Assembly: GCA_016223135.1 (NCBI GenBank)
Contig: JACRPQ010000001.1
Location: 1 to 64,000 of the forward strand
DNA: 64,000 nucleotides
From: Chloroflexota bacterium
GTDB lineage: Bacteria > Chloroflexota > Anaerolineae > Anaerolineales > Villigracilaceae
Direction: 5' to 3'
Of the stretch, positions 57,645 through 64,000 are shown piece after piece. Every line of letters begins with the position of its first letter. The stretch's first letter is position 1. The position numbers were made by a program, and so were the translations under genes. The notes below the pieces were generated by a model, which was not told the origin of the DNA, ran no database searches, and saw nothing but the letters and a program-made list of their open reading frames with translations.

Positions 57645-59000
57645 ATGAATTACGACAACGCACTCTCTTACGCAAACACCTGGCTCGACATCATCAAACA
57701 GCCAAACTTTCCCGATGAGGCGCAAGCCAAATGGATCATCAACGAATCGAAGCAGAATTTCGCCGAGCATTTCAACCGCGGCTGGCTGGAATACCGTAAG
57801 TCGGTGACGGAGGCGGGCGATTGGGCTTCGGTGGAATGGTCGGGCAAAGGCTCGGTCTTTACCGACGTGCTGGGGCGCAAGTACATTGACTGGCTCGGCG
57901 GTTACGGCATGATGGACCTCGGCTGGACTCACCCCGAAGTGGTGGAGGCGGTCATCGCGCAGGCAAAGCGCAGTCCCATGCCCTCGCAGGAGTTGATTGA
58001 CCCGCTGCGCGGCGTACTGGCAAAACTCATGGCGGAAATCACGCCCGGCGATTTGAAGTATTCGTGGTTCGCCGCCAGCGGCACCGAAGCCATCGAAGCC
58101 GCCATCAAAATCGCCAAACTCTACACGGGCAAATCGGCGTTCATCGTGGCGGTCAGGGGTTTTCACGGCAAGACGATGGGCTCGCTCTCGATGATGGGCA
58201 AAGCCGATTACCGCGACCGCATGGGCGCGCTCTACGGCGGGCAGGTCTATCACGTCCCGTATGGCGATGCGGATGCGGTGGAAAAACAGCTCGACATCTG
58301 CGAGAAGGTCGGCATTGGCGTGGCGGCGGTCATCTTCGAGCCGATTCAAGGCGAGGCGGGAGCGATTGTCCCGCCCGATGATTTTTGGTCCCGTATCCGC
58401 GCCGCGACGAAGAAGCACGGCGTCCTGCTGATTGCCGACGAGGTGCAAACGGGTCTTGGGCGGACGGGGAAACTGTGGGGCGTGGATCACTGGGACGTCG
58501 TCCCCGACATCATTGCCACCGCCAAATCGCTCGGCGGCGGCGTGATGCCCATCAGCGCGGTGACGACCACTGAAGAAATCTTTCACCCCATGATGTACCC
58601 GAATCCGTTCATGCACACCACCACGACGGGCGGAGGCGCGCTGGCTTGTTCCGCCGCCATCGCCGCCATCCACGTCACGCTTCGCGACAGACTGTGGGAG
58701 GGCGCGGCGGCGAAAGGCAGTTACCTCATCGAAAAAGTGAGCGAACTCGCCGATGAATTTCCGCAAATCTATGAGAAGGTCACAGGGAAAGGCTTGCTCA
58801 TCGGTCAGCATTTCCGTTCGCCGGCGCTCGGCTACAAGGTGGCGGCAGAGTTGTTCAAGCGCGGCGTGCTGGTGGCTGGCACGCTCACCAGCGCGCAGAC
58901 CATCCGCATCGAGCCGCCGCTCATCATCACGCAGGAAGAGATTGACGAAGGCTTGAACCGTCTGCGCGACGCGGTCGGCGCGGTGGCAAAGACGATGTGA
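57645..59000 (+). CDS. patA: Putrescine aminotransferase-like class III aminotransferase
   Basis: This 451-residue PLP protein resembles putrescine aminotransferase, which makes 4-aminobutanal from putrescine. It has the long N-terminal part KWIINESKQNFAEHFNRGWL followed by EYRKSVTEAGDW, then WFAASGTEAIEAAIKIAKLY, the Asp in LLIADEVQTGLGRTGK and the Lys in IATAKSLGGGVMPISAV. The polyamine importer genes directly follow on the same strand, which supports the call. Confidence 0.88.
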   Translation: MNYDNALSYANTWLDIIKQPNFPDEAQAKWIINESKQNFAEHFNRGWLEYRKSVTEAGDWASVEWSGKGSVFTDVLGRKYIDWLGGYGMMDLGWTHPEVVEAVIAQAKRSPMPSQELIDPLRGVLAKLMAEITPGDLKYSWFAASGTEAIEAAIKIAKLYTGKSAFIVAVRGFHGKTMGSLSMMGKADYRDRMGALYGGQVYHVPYGDADAVEKQLDICEKVGIGVAAVIFEPIQGEAGAIVPPDDFWSRIRAATKKHGVLLIADEVQTGLGRTGKLWGVDHWDVVPDIIATAKSLGGGVMPISAVTTTEEIFHPMMYPNPFMHTTTTGGGALACSAAIAAIHVTLRDRLWEGAAAKGSYLIEKVSELADEFPQIYEKVTGKGLLIGQHFRSPALGYKVAAELFKRGVLVAGTLTSAQTIRIEPPLIITQEEIDEGLNRLRDAVGAVAKTM

Positions 59001-59007
59001 ACCTCGT

Positions 59008-59067
59008 CCCTCATCCGGGGGTGGGATGAGGGTAAAATGTAGGACAAGTCTATAGACTTGTCCTACA
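59008..59067. repeat. Two consecutive palindromes between patA and potA
   Basis: CCCTCATCC pairs with GGATGAGGG (59008-59032). It is followed by a perfect 30-bp palindrome at 59038-59067, whose half is TGTAGGACAAGTCTA. The second has no T tract after it and looks like a REP-type repeat or mRNA stabiliser. Confidence 0.75.
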
Positions 59068-59105
59068 AAAGGTAGTATCAAATCCTATCCTAGAGGAGAA
59101 GATAG

Positions 59106-60224
59106 ATGCAAAGTGAGTTTGCAGTCGAACTGCGGGATGTTGTAAAACAATTTGTCACGCCCGAGGGGAATCTATTGAATGCGGTTGACCACGTGACCAT
59201 GCAAATCAAAAACGGTGAGTTCTTCTCGATGCTTGGGTCTTCAGGCTGCGGAAAGACCACGTCGCTGCGCATGATTGCAGGCTTTGAGTGGCCCACGGAG
59301 GGGGAGGTGTACATTGAAGGCAAGCCGATGGGGCATACGCCGCCCTTCCAGCGCAAGGTCAACACCGTGTTTCAGAATTACGCTCTTTTTCAGCACATGA
59401 CCGTTTATCAGAACGTGGCGTTTGGGTTGGAGATGGAGGGGGCAGACAAGAACGAAATCGAAAAGCGCGTCAAACGCGCCCTGGAGATGGTTCAATTGAC
59501 CGGTATGGAACGCCGCAAACCCCGCCAACTCTCCGGCGGACAACAGCAGCGCGTGGCGGTGGCGCGGGCGCTGGTCAAATTGCCGGATGTGCTGCTGCTC
59601 GACGAGCCGCTCGGCGCGTTGGATTTGAAACTGCGCAAGGAAATGCAATTGGAGCTCAAGGCGCTCCAGCAGGAACTCGGCATCACCTTCATCTACGTCA
59701 CCCACGATCAGGAAGAAGCCCTGACCATGTCGGATCGCATCGCCGTGATGAGCAAAGGCAAGGTCATGCAGATGGGTACGCCGGTCGAAATCTACGAACG
59801 CCCCGCCAACCGCTTCGTGGCAGACTTTATCGGCGAGTCGAATTTTCTGGAGGGAAAGATCAAGTCCGTGTCGGCGGATGAGGCGAGCGTCTTTGTCCCT
59901 GCCCTGAATGCCGAGTTGAGCGGAGTGCCGATGTCGAAGGACTTTGTCAACGGCGAGGAAGTCGTCATTTCCATCCGCCCGGAAAAAATCCGCATTGTGG
60001 ATGCCGACGCTGAAAAGGACGGTGTTTTCCGTGCAAAGGTCATTAACTCCATCTACATCGGTTCGGATACGCATGTGTTTCTCGATTGTAACGGCGTCAG
60101 GTTGAAGGTCATGGAGCAGAACCACATTTCCCGCCTCGACCCGCATTCCTTCTATCACAAAGATCAGGCGGTCGGCGTATATCTGATACCCGAAAATACG
60201 CTGGTGCTGAAAAAGGAGGCGTGA
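59106..60224 (+). CDS. potA: Spermidine/putrescine ABC transporter ATPase
   Basis: The 372-residue ATPase has Walker [17 protein letters not shown], the ABC signature [15 protein letters not shown], Walker [13 protein letters not shown] and the H-loop [16 protein letters not shown]. It also has the C-terminal TOBE domain of polyamine and sugar importers. AGGAGAAG precedes the ATG. Its end lies two bases before the potB start. Confidence 0.95.
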   Translation: MQSEFAVELRDVVKQFVTPEGNLLNAVDHVTMQIKNGEFFSMLGSSGCGKTTSLRMIAGFEWPTEGEVYIEGKPMGHTPPFQRKVNTVFQNYALFQHMTVYQNVAFGLEMEGADKNEIEKRVKRALEMVQLTGMERRKPRQLSGGQQQRVAVARALVKLPDVLLLDEPLGALDLKLRKEMQLELKALQQELGITFIYVTHDQEEALTMSDRIAVMSKGKVMQMGTPVEIYERPANRFVADFIGESNFLEGKIKSVSADEASVFVPALNAELSGVPMSKDFVNGEEVVISIRPEKIRIVDADAEKDGVFRAKVINSIYIGSDTHVFLDCNGVRLKVMEQNHISRLDPHSFYHKDQAVGVYLIPENTLVLKKEA

Positions 60225-60226
60225 CC

Positions 60227-61150
60227 ATGCTTCAGCGGCTTCGTGAAAACAAAGCCTGGCAGGGGACGCTTCTGGCGCTTCCGACCACCTTATGGCTGTT
60301 TGTGTTGCTGGTTATCCCACTGTTTTTGACGCTGGTGGTCAGTTTTGGCAGGCGCAGCCCGGACGGCGGCGTAATTTATGGTTTTTCCTTTCATAACTAC
60401 CTGCGCCTGATAGGTTACAGCACAAACTGCCCGGCTGGTCAATCTGCCTGCTTCGATCCGTTGTATGCCCAAATCCTCTGGCGCTCGCTCACGCTGGCGT
60501 TCTGGACGACGGTGATTGTCATTTTGCTTGCCTACCCGCTGGCATACTTCATCGCCCGCTCGCATCCGCGCCGGCGCAACACCTTCCTCATGCTGGTGTT
60601 GGTGCCTTTGTGGACGAACTTCGTTATCCGCGTCTATGCCTGGATGATGCTGCTGCGCGAACAGGGCGTCATCAACGGCGTGCTGGGTTGGATTGCCGCA
60701 CAGTTTGGCTTGCCTTTCCAGCCGCTGCAAATGCTCTACACACCCGGCGCAGTGCTGGTCGGCATGGTGTATGAGTTCCTGCCGTTCATGATTTTGCCCA
60801 TTTTTACCTCGCTGGAAAAAATCGAACTCCCGCTGTATGAAGCCGCCGCAGACCTGGGGGCGAACCCGTTCCGCACCTTCCTGCGGGTGACGCTGCCCTT
60901 GTCCATGCCTGGCGTGGTGGCAGGGACCATTTTGGTCTTCATCCCGGTCATGGGCACGTTCATCGTCTCCGACCTGCTGGGCGGCAAACAAGTGATCTTG
61001 GTGGGCAACCTCATCCAGAACCAATTCCTCTCGGCGCGCGACCCCACCTTCGGCTCCGCCGCCTCTTTGATTCTGATGATCATGACCCTCATCGTCACCT
61101 ACTTCTACACCCGTAAGTTCGGATTTGGAGAGGAGATTATCACGGCATGA
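60227..61150 (+). CDS. potB: Spermidine/putrescine ABC transporter permease
   Basis: This six-helix permease has the EAA motif ([20 protein letters not shown]) and matches PotB. ATG 60227 is preferred over a GTG at 60221 because GGAGG is nine bases before it. The stop overlaps the potC start by four bases. A short Cys-bearing external loop ([16 protein letters not shown]) is found in the first half. Confidence 0.93.
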   Translation: MLQRLRENKAWQGTLLALPTTLWLFVLLVIPLFLTLVVSFGRRSPDGGVIYGFSFHNYLRLIGYSTNCPAGQSACFDPLYAQILWRSLTLAFWTTVIVILLAYPLAYFIARSHPRRRNTFLMLVLVPLWTNFVIRVYAWMMLLREQGVINGVLGWIAAQFGLPFQPLQMLYTPGAVLVGMVYEFLPFMILPIFTSLEKIELPLYEAAADLGANPFRTFLRVTLPLSMPGVVAGTILVFIPVMGTFIVSDLLGGKQVILVGNLIQNQFLSARDPTFGSAASLILMIMTLIVTYFYTRKFGFGEEIITA

Positions 61151-62028
61151 ACCCCTACCGCCGGCATCCCTTCATCCGTGTTGCCACCGTCCTGGTGTAT
61201 ATCTTCCTGTATGCGCCGATTGTCGTGCTGGTCCTATACTCCTTCAACGCCTCACGCACGAACGTCTTGTTCGAAGGTTTCATCTCCTCCTTCGGACCTC
61301 TCAAGACCAGCGGGAGTCTCGTCACCCAAAGCCCATGCGGACCGTTTCACTGGTTCTGCGAACTTTCGCGCAACCGCGAGGTTGGCGTTGCGGCGCGGAA
61401 TACGCTGACCATCGCCTTCATCTCCACCCTGACTTCCACAGTCATCGGCACAATGGCGGCGCTTGCGCTTCAACGCTATAACTTTCGGATGAAACCCTTT
61501 TCCCAGATTTCCCTTTACATCCCCATCGTCATCCCCGAAATCGTGATGGGAATTGGGATTCTCACCCTCTTCAGTCAGCTTTTTGGCGTGTTGAACAACG
61601 CCCTCGGCTTGGCTGGCGACTCCCGCCTCTCCCTCGGACTGGGAACGGTCATCGTTTCCCACATCGCCTTCAGCGTCCCCTTTGTGACGTTGGTCGTGCA
61701 AGCGCGCCTGCAGGGTTTCGATAAATCCTACGAGGAAGCCGCCATGGACCTGGGCGCCAACGAACTGGTCACGTTCTGGCGCGTCACATTCCCGATGATT
61801 TTGCCCGGCGTGCTTTCGGGCGCACTGCTGGCTTTTACCCTCTCGCTGGATGACTTCGTCATCACCTTCTTTACCACGGGTCCCGGCGCCACCACCCTGC
61901 CGATTTACGTCTATGGTCTCTTGCGGCGCATCATCACTCCGCAGGTCAATGCCCTGTCCACCATCTGGATTGCCATTGTGTTGACGGCGGTCATTCTCCT
62001 GCAGCGACTGCAAAACCGCGAAGCCTGA
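61147..62028 (+). CDS. potC: Spermidine/putrescine ABC transporter permease
   Basis: The 293-residue permease has six hydrophobic segments, the EAA motif ([20 protein letters not shown]) and the PotC pattern [21 protein letters not shown]. It pairs with PotB to form the channel. Like PotB it has an inserted external loop with two Cys ([15 protein letters not shown]). Confidence 0.93.
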   Translation: MNPYRRHPFIRVATVLVYIFLYAPIVVLVLYSFNASRTNVLFEGFISSFGPLKTSGSLVTQSPCGPFHWFCELSRNREVGVAARNTLTIAFISTLTSTVIGTMAALALQRYNFRMKPFSQISLYIPIVIPEIVMGIGILTLFSQLFGVLNNALGLAGDSRLSLGLGTVIVSHIAFSVPFVTLVVQARLQGFDKSYEEAAMDLGANELVTFWRVTFPMILPGVLSGALLAFTLSLDDFVITFFTTGPGATTLPIYVYGLLRRIITPQVNALSTIWIAIVLTAVILLQRLQNREA

Positions 62029-62101
62029 TCCCTATTTGTGAAAGCCACGGCGATAGCCGTGTGTTTCAAAAACACCAAACGAATCTTCTAAGGAGGAAGA
62101 G

Positions 62102-63235
62102 ATGAGCAAAAACCTGTTGTTCAAACTGACGGTGCTTCTGACTATGATGAGTCTCGCGCTGACTGCTTGCGGAAGCGGAGGCGATGCTGCTCAGAAAGTT
62201 ACCTCGTCTGGCTTTGTCTGCCCCGAGCCGGACACGAAAATCGAGGTCACTTCCCAGGAACTAAACCTCTTTGTCTGGACCGAATATATTCCAACCGAAT
62301 GGAAGGAATGCTTCGAATTGGTTTATGGCGTCAAAATCAATCATGATGAATATTCCAGCAACGAGGAAATGTACGCCAAACTTTCGGCGGGCGGCACCAA
62401 CTACGACCTCGTCCAGCCCACCGATTACATCGTCGGCTTGATGATTCGTCAGGGCATGCTGCAGAAACTGGATAAGAGCAAACTCCCCATGTCCAGTTTC
62501 GACCCGAACTATATGGACCTGCCCTTTGACCCGGGCAACGAATACACCATCCCCTATCAGGCTGGCACGGACGCCATCATCTACAATGCCGACAAGGTGG
62601 AGAATCCTCCCAAGTCCTTTGCCGATTTGTGGAACCCGGAATACGCCGGGCGCATGGTCTTCCTCGATGACTCGCGCGTCATCATCGGCATGACCCTGCT
62701 GACCCTCGGCTACGACGTCAACACCACCGACCCCGCCCAGTTGGAGGAAGCCAAGGTCAAACTGGCGGAACTGGTGCCGAACGTCAAACTCTTCGACAGC
62801 GACAGCCCCAAGACCGCCCTCATTGCCGGCGATGTGGATCTCGGCATCACCTGGACGGGCGAAGCCTTTCTTGCCGCTCAGGAAAATCCCGCCTTCACTT
62901 ATGTTTATCCCACGGAGGGCGCTATCCTCTGGCAGGACAACTGGGCGGTTCCTGTTGGCGCTCCGCATCTGGACGCCGCTTATGCCTGGATCAACTACAC
63001 CATGCAGGGCAACATGTTCTGGCTGATGCTGCGCGACTTCCCTTATATCAATCCCAGCCTTGCGGCGCTGGAATACGCCAAAGAAAACCAGCCTGACCTC
63101 TACAACGCCTACATGGATTCGCCCATCACCAACGTCCCGCAGGAGGCGATTGACGCCGGCCACCGCATCGAAGACGTTGGCGATGCCACCCCGCTCTACG
63201 ATCGAATCTGGACAGAAGTGAAGGGTGGGGAATAA
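62102..63235 (+). CDS. potD: Polyamine-binding lipoprotein
   Basis: This 377-residue substrate-binding protein has a lipoprotein signal with lipobox ALTAC (MSLALTACGSGG) and the PotD-type body: LNLFVWTEYIPTEWKECFEL, YDLVQPTDYIVGLMI and LGITWTGEAFLAAQENP with the acidic binding residues. It captures putrescine or spermidine outside the membrane for PotABC. AAGGAGGAAG precedes the ATG. Confidence 0.94.
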   Translation: MSKNLLFKLTVLLTMMSLALTACGSGGDAAQKVTSSGFVCPEPDTKIEVTSQELNLFVWTEYIPTEWKECFELVYGVKINHDEYSSNEEMYAKLSAGGTNYDLVQPTDYIVGLMIRQGMLQKLDKSKLPMSSFDPNYMDLPFDPGNEYTIPYQAGTDAIIYNADKVENPPKSFADLWNPEYAGRMVFLDDSRVIIGMTLLTLGYDVNTTDPAQLEEAKVKLAELVPNVKLFDSDSPKTALIAGDVDLGITWTGEAFLAAQENPAFTYVYPTEGAILWQDNWAVPVGAPHLDAAYAWINYTMQGNMFWLMLRDFPYINPSLAALEYAKENQPDLYNAYMDSPITNVPQEAIDAGHRIEDVGDATPLYDRIWTEVKGGE

Positions 63236-63264
63236 CCTCCCTCTTGCGCTTCACACGTGACTTT

Positions 63265-63295
63265 AGGCCGGTCGTGCAAACGACCGGCCTTTTTC
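63265..63295 (+). terminator. Terminator of the pot operon
   Basis: AGGCCGGTCGT pairs with ACGACCGGCCT around GCAA, followed by TTTTC. Confidence 0.9.
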
Positions 63296-63330
63296 TTCGG
63301 GACGTATTCTTCCAGCGCAAAAAGATTATC

Positions 63331-63414
63331 TACGTCAGTTCGGGATAAGCGTCCCGAAGGCTGATTCTGCTCTCGAACCCGCTGCGTCAAAAGCCTTATC
63401 CCGAATTCAGGTTA
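63331..63414. repeat. Inverted-repeat element ending TTCGGGATAAG (copy 2)
   Basis: This is the reverse complement of 47184-47286 without the inner 22-base duplication. Confidence 0.75.
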
Positions 63415-63423
63415 TCTCTTCTT

Positions 63424-63520
63424 TACCGTACACAGAAATCCTAAAGGTCTGCTTTCCCTTCGTGAATTTGAGAATTCCCAACAAGACCTTTAGGGTTTTT
63501 CACGAGAGGAAGGTACGGTA
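63424..63520. repeat. TACCGTACA inverted-repeat element (copy 2, uninterrupted)
   Basis: This 97-bp copy has the same ends (TACCGTACA / TACGGTA) and inner pair as 10508-10758 but lacks the 142-bp insert, so it shows the empty state of that target. Confidence 0.85.
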
Positions 63521-63665
63521 GAGAGGTTATCTCAAAGCCCTAACATGTGTGTCACGCTGATGGAGCGAAGCGATCGAAGAGTCTCTTGTGTTGCAGGCAG
63601 GAAAAATGACCTTTTTGACATGATTATGAAAATGGGGTAAATCATAATTTTTCGTCATTAATTTA

Positions 63666-63694
63666 TTGACATCTCTGCGTTTTCGTTATAAAAT
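63666..63694 (+). promoter_or_regulatory. Strong promoter with transcription start at the GTG codon
   Basis: TTGACA (63666-63671) and TAAAAT (63689-63694) are 17 bases apart. The GTG start codon at 63701 is seven bases after the -10 box, so the mRNA is probably leaderless. Confidence 0.75.
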
Positions 63695-63700
63695 AACCTT

Positions 63701-64000
63701 GTGGATGAAATAATTGTCACCCCGCCCTCCCCGCCTCTCGATGAAATTGACCGCCAGGTGATTGATGCCCTTCGCAGGGATGGACGCGCCGCTTTTGCCC
63801 AGATTGCTGAAAGCCTGAACGTCTCGCCGGGCATGATTCGCCTGCGCTACAACCGGCTTGTCGAACTCGGTTACCTCAAAGTGGTCGCTGTCACCAATCC
63901 CCTCATGATGGGCAAGCGCACCATGGCGATGATCGGCGTCCGCACCGAGGGGAGCAAAATGCTCGAAGTGGCAAGCCGGCTGAGCGCCTTCGATGAAGTC
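63701..64000 (+). CDS. Lrp/AsnC-family regulator (partial, runs off the window)
   Basis: The first 100 residues show the helix-turn-helix region (IDRQVIDALRRDGRAAFAQI, then NVSPGMIRLRYNRLVELGYL) and the beginning of the RAM domain. The only usable start is GTG 63701; an ATG in the neighbouring frame stops at once. It may control the pot/aminotransferase genes together with the paralogue at 52499. Confidence 0.85.
   Translation, partial: MDEIIVTPPSPPLDEIDRQVIDALRRDGRAAFAQIAESLNVSPGMIRLRYNRLVELGYLKVVAVTNPLMMGKRTMAMIGVRTEGSKMLEVASRLSAFDEV

Noticed and set aside
57597..59081. A 494-residue minus-strand ORF opposite patA
   Set aside because: Antisense shadow; the aminotransferase on the plus strand is clear.

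Overview
The window looks like a chromosome segment of an anaerobic or facultative Chloroflexota bacterium, probably class Anaerolineae. I infer this from gene content and protein style: a tungsten-type aldehyde oxidoreductase with its radical-SAM maturase, large lipoproteins with WD/PD40 propellers, an HPr-EI fusion and a UgdB-type uracil glycosylase. Coding density is high and genes are on both strands. No species can be named from sequence alone.

Layout. 1-5.4 kb: M29 aminopeptidase, then a radical SAM maturase, MoaD-like protein and small protein converging on an aldehyde:ferredoxin oxidoreductase. 5.8-17.0 kb: a two-domain oxidoreductase, MFS exporter, glycosyltransferase, methyltransferase, membrane protein, greA, a dGTPase-like gene and a lipoprotein esterase. 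17.1-31.0 kb: a genomic island of about 13.9 kb inserted in tRNA-Gln. It is bounded by a 65-bp direct repeat that copies the 3' end of the tRNA and its terminator. It holds a broken tyrosine recombinase, IS200-, IS1182- and IS110-type elements, a replication-relaxation-like gene and, most importantly, a run of integron gene cassettes on the minus strand separated by attC sites, with no integron integrase in view. One cassette encodes a full-length prokaryotic Argonaute with an intact DEDD tetrad.

31.0-39.9 kb: a mannitol-type PTS operon (IIC, IIB, IIA, HPr-EI fusion, a polyol-phosphate-type dehydrogenase, a PfkB sugar kinase) with a divergent LacI regulator. 40.0-42.3 kb: uracil-DNA glycosylase, a peroxiredoxin-like gene with an in-frame TGA that I read as selenocysteine, and an S51-like protein fused to a CysRS-type tail. 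42.6-52.3 kb: housekeeping genes (pyrimidine nucleoside phosphorylase, TPR protein, ndk, rsfS, thpR, response regulator, ECF sigma with a putative anti-sigma, rRNA methyltransferase). 52.5-64.0 kb: an amine catabolism region with an Lrp/AsnC regulator, three class-III aminotransferases, a methylmalonate-semialdehyde-type dehydrogenase, potABCD polyamine uptake, a second selenoprotein candidate (GDCCVxC family), and the start of a second Lrp/AsnC regulator at the edge.

How parts work together. PotABCD would import putrescine or spermidine, the putrescine-type aminotransferase would start degradation, and the other aminotransferases with the CoA-acylating dehydrogenase would finish omega-amino acid breakdown. 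The two selenoprotein candidates share the same SECIS-like apical loop (AGTTG), which supports both. The intergenic spaces carry several families of small inverted-repeat elements, including one inserted inside another with an empty-site copy elsewhere in the window.
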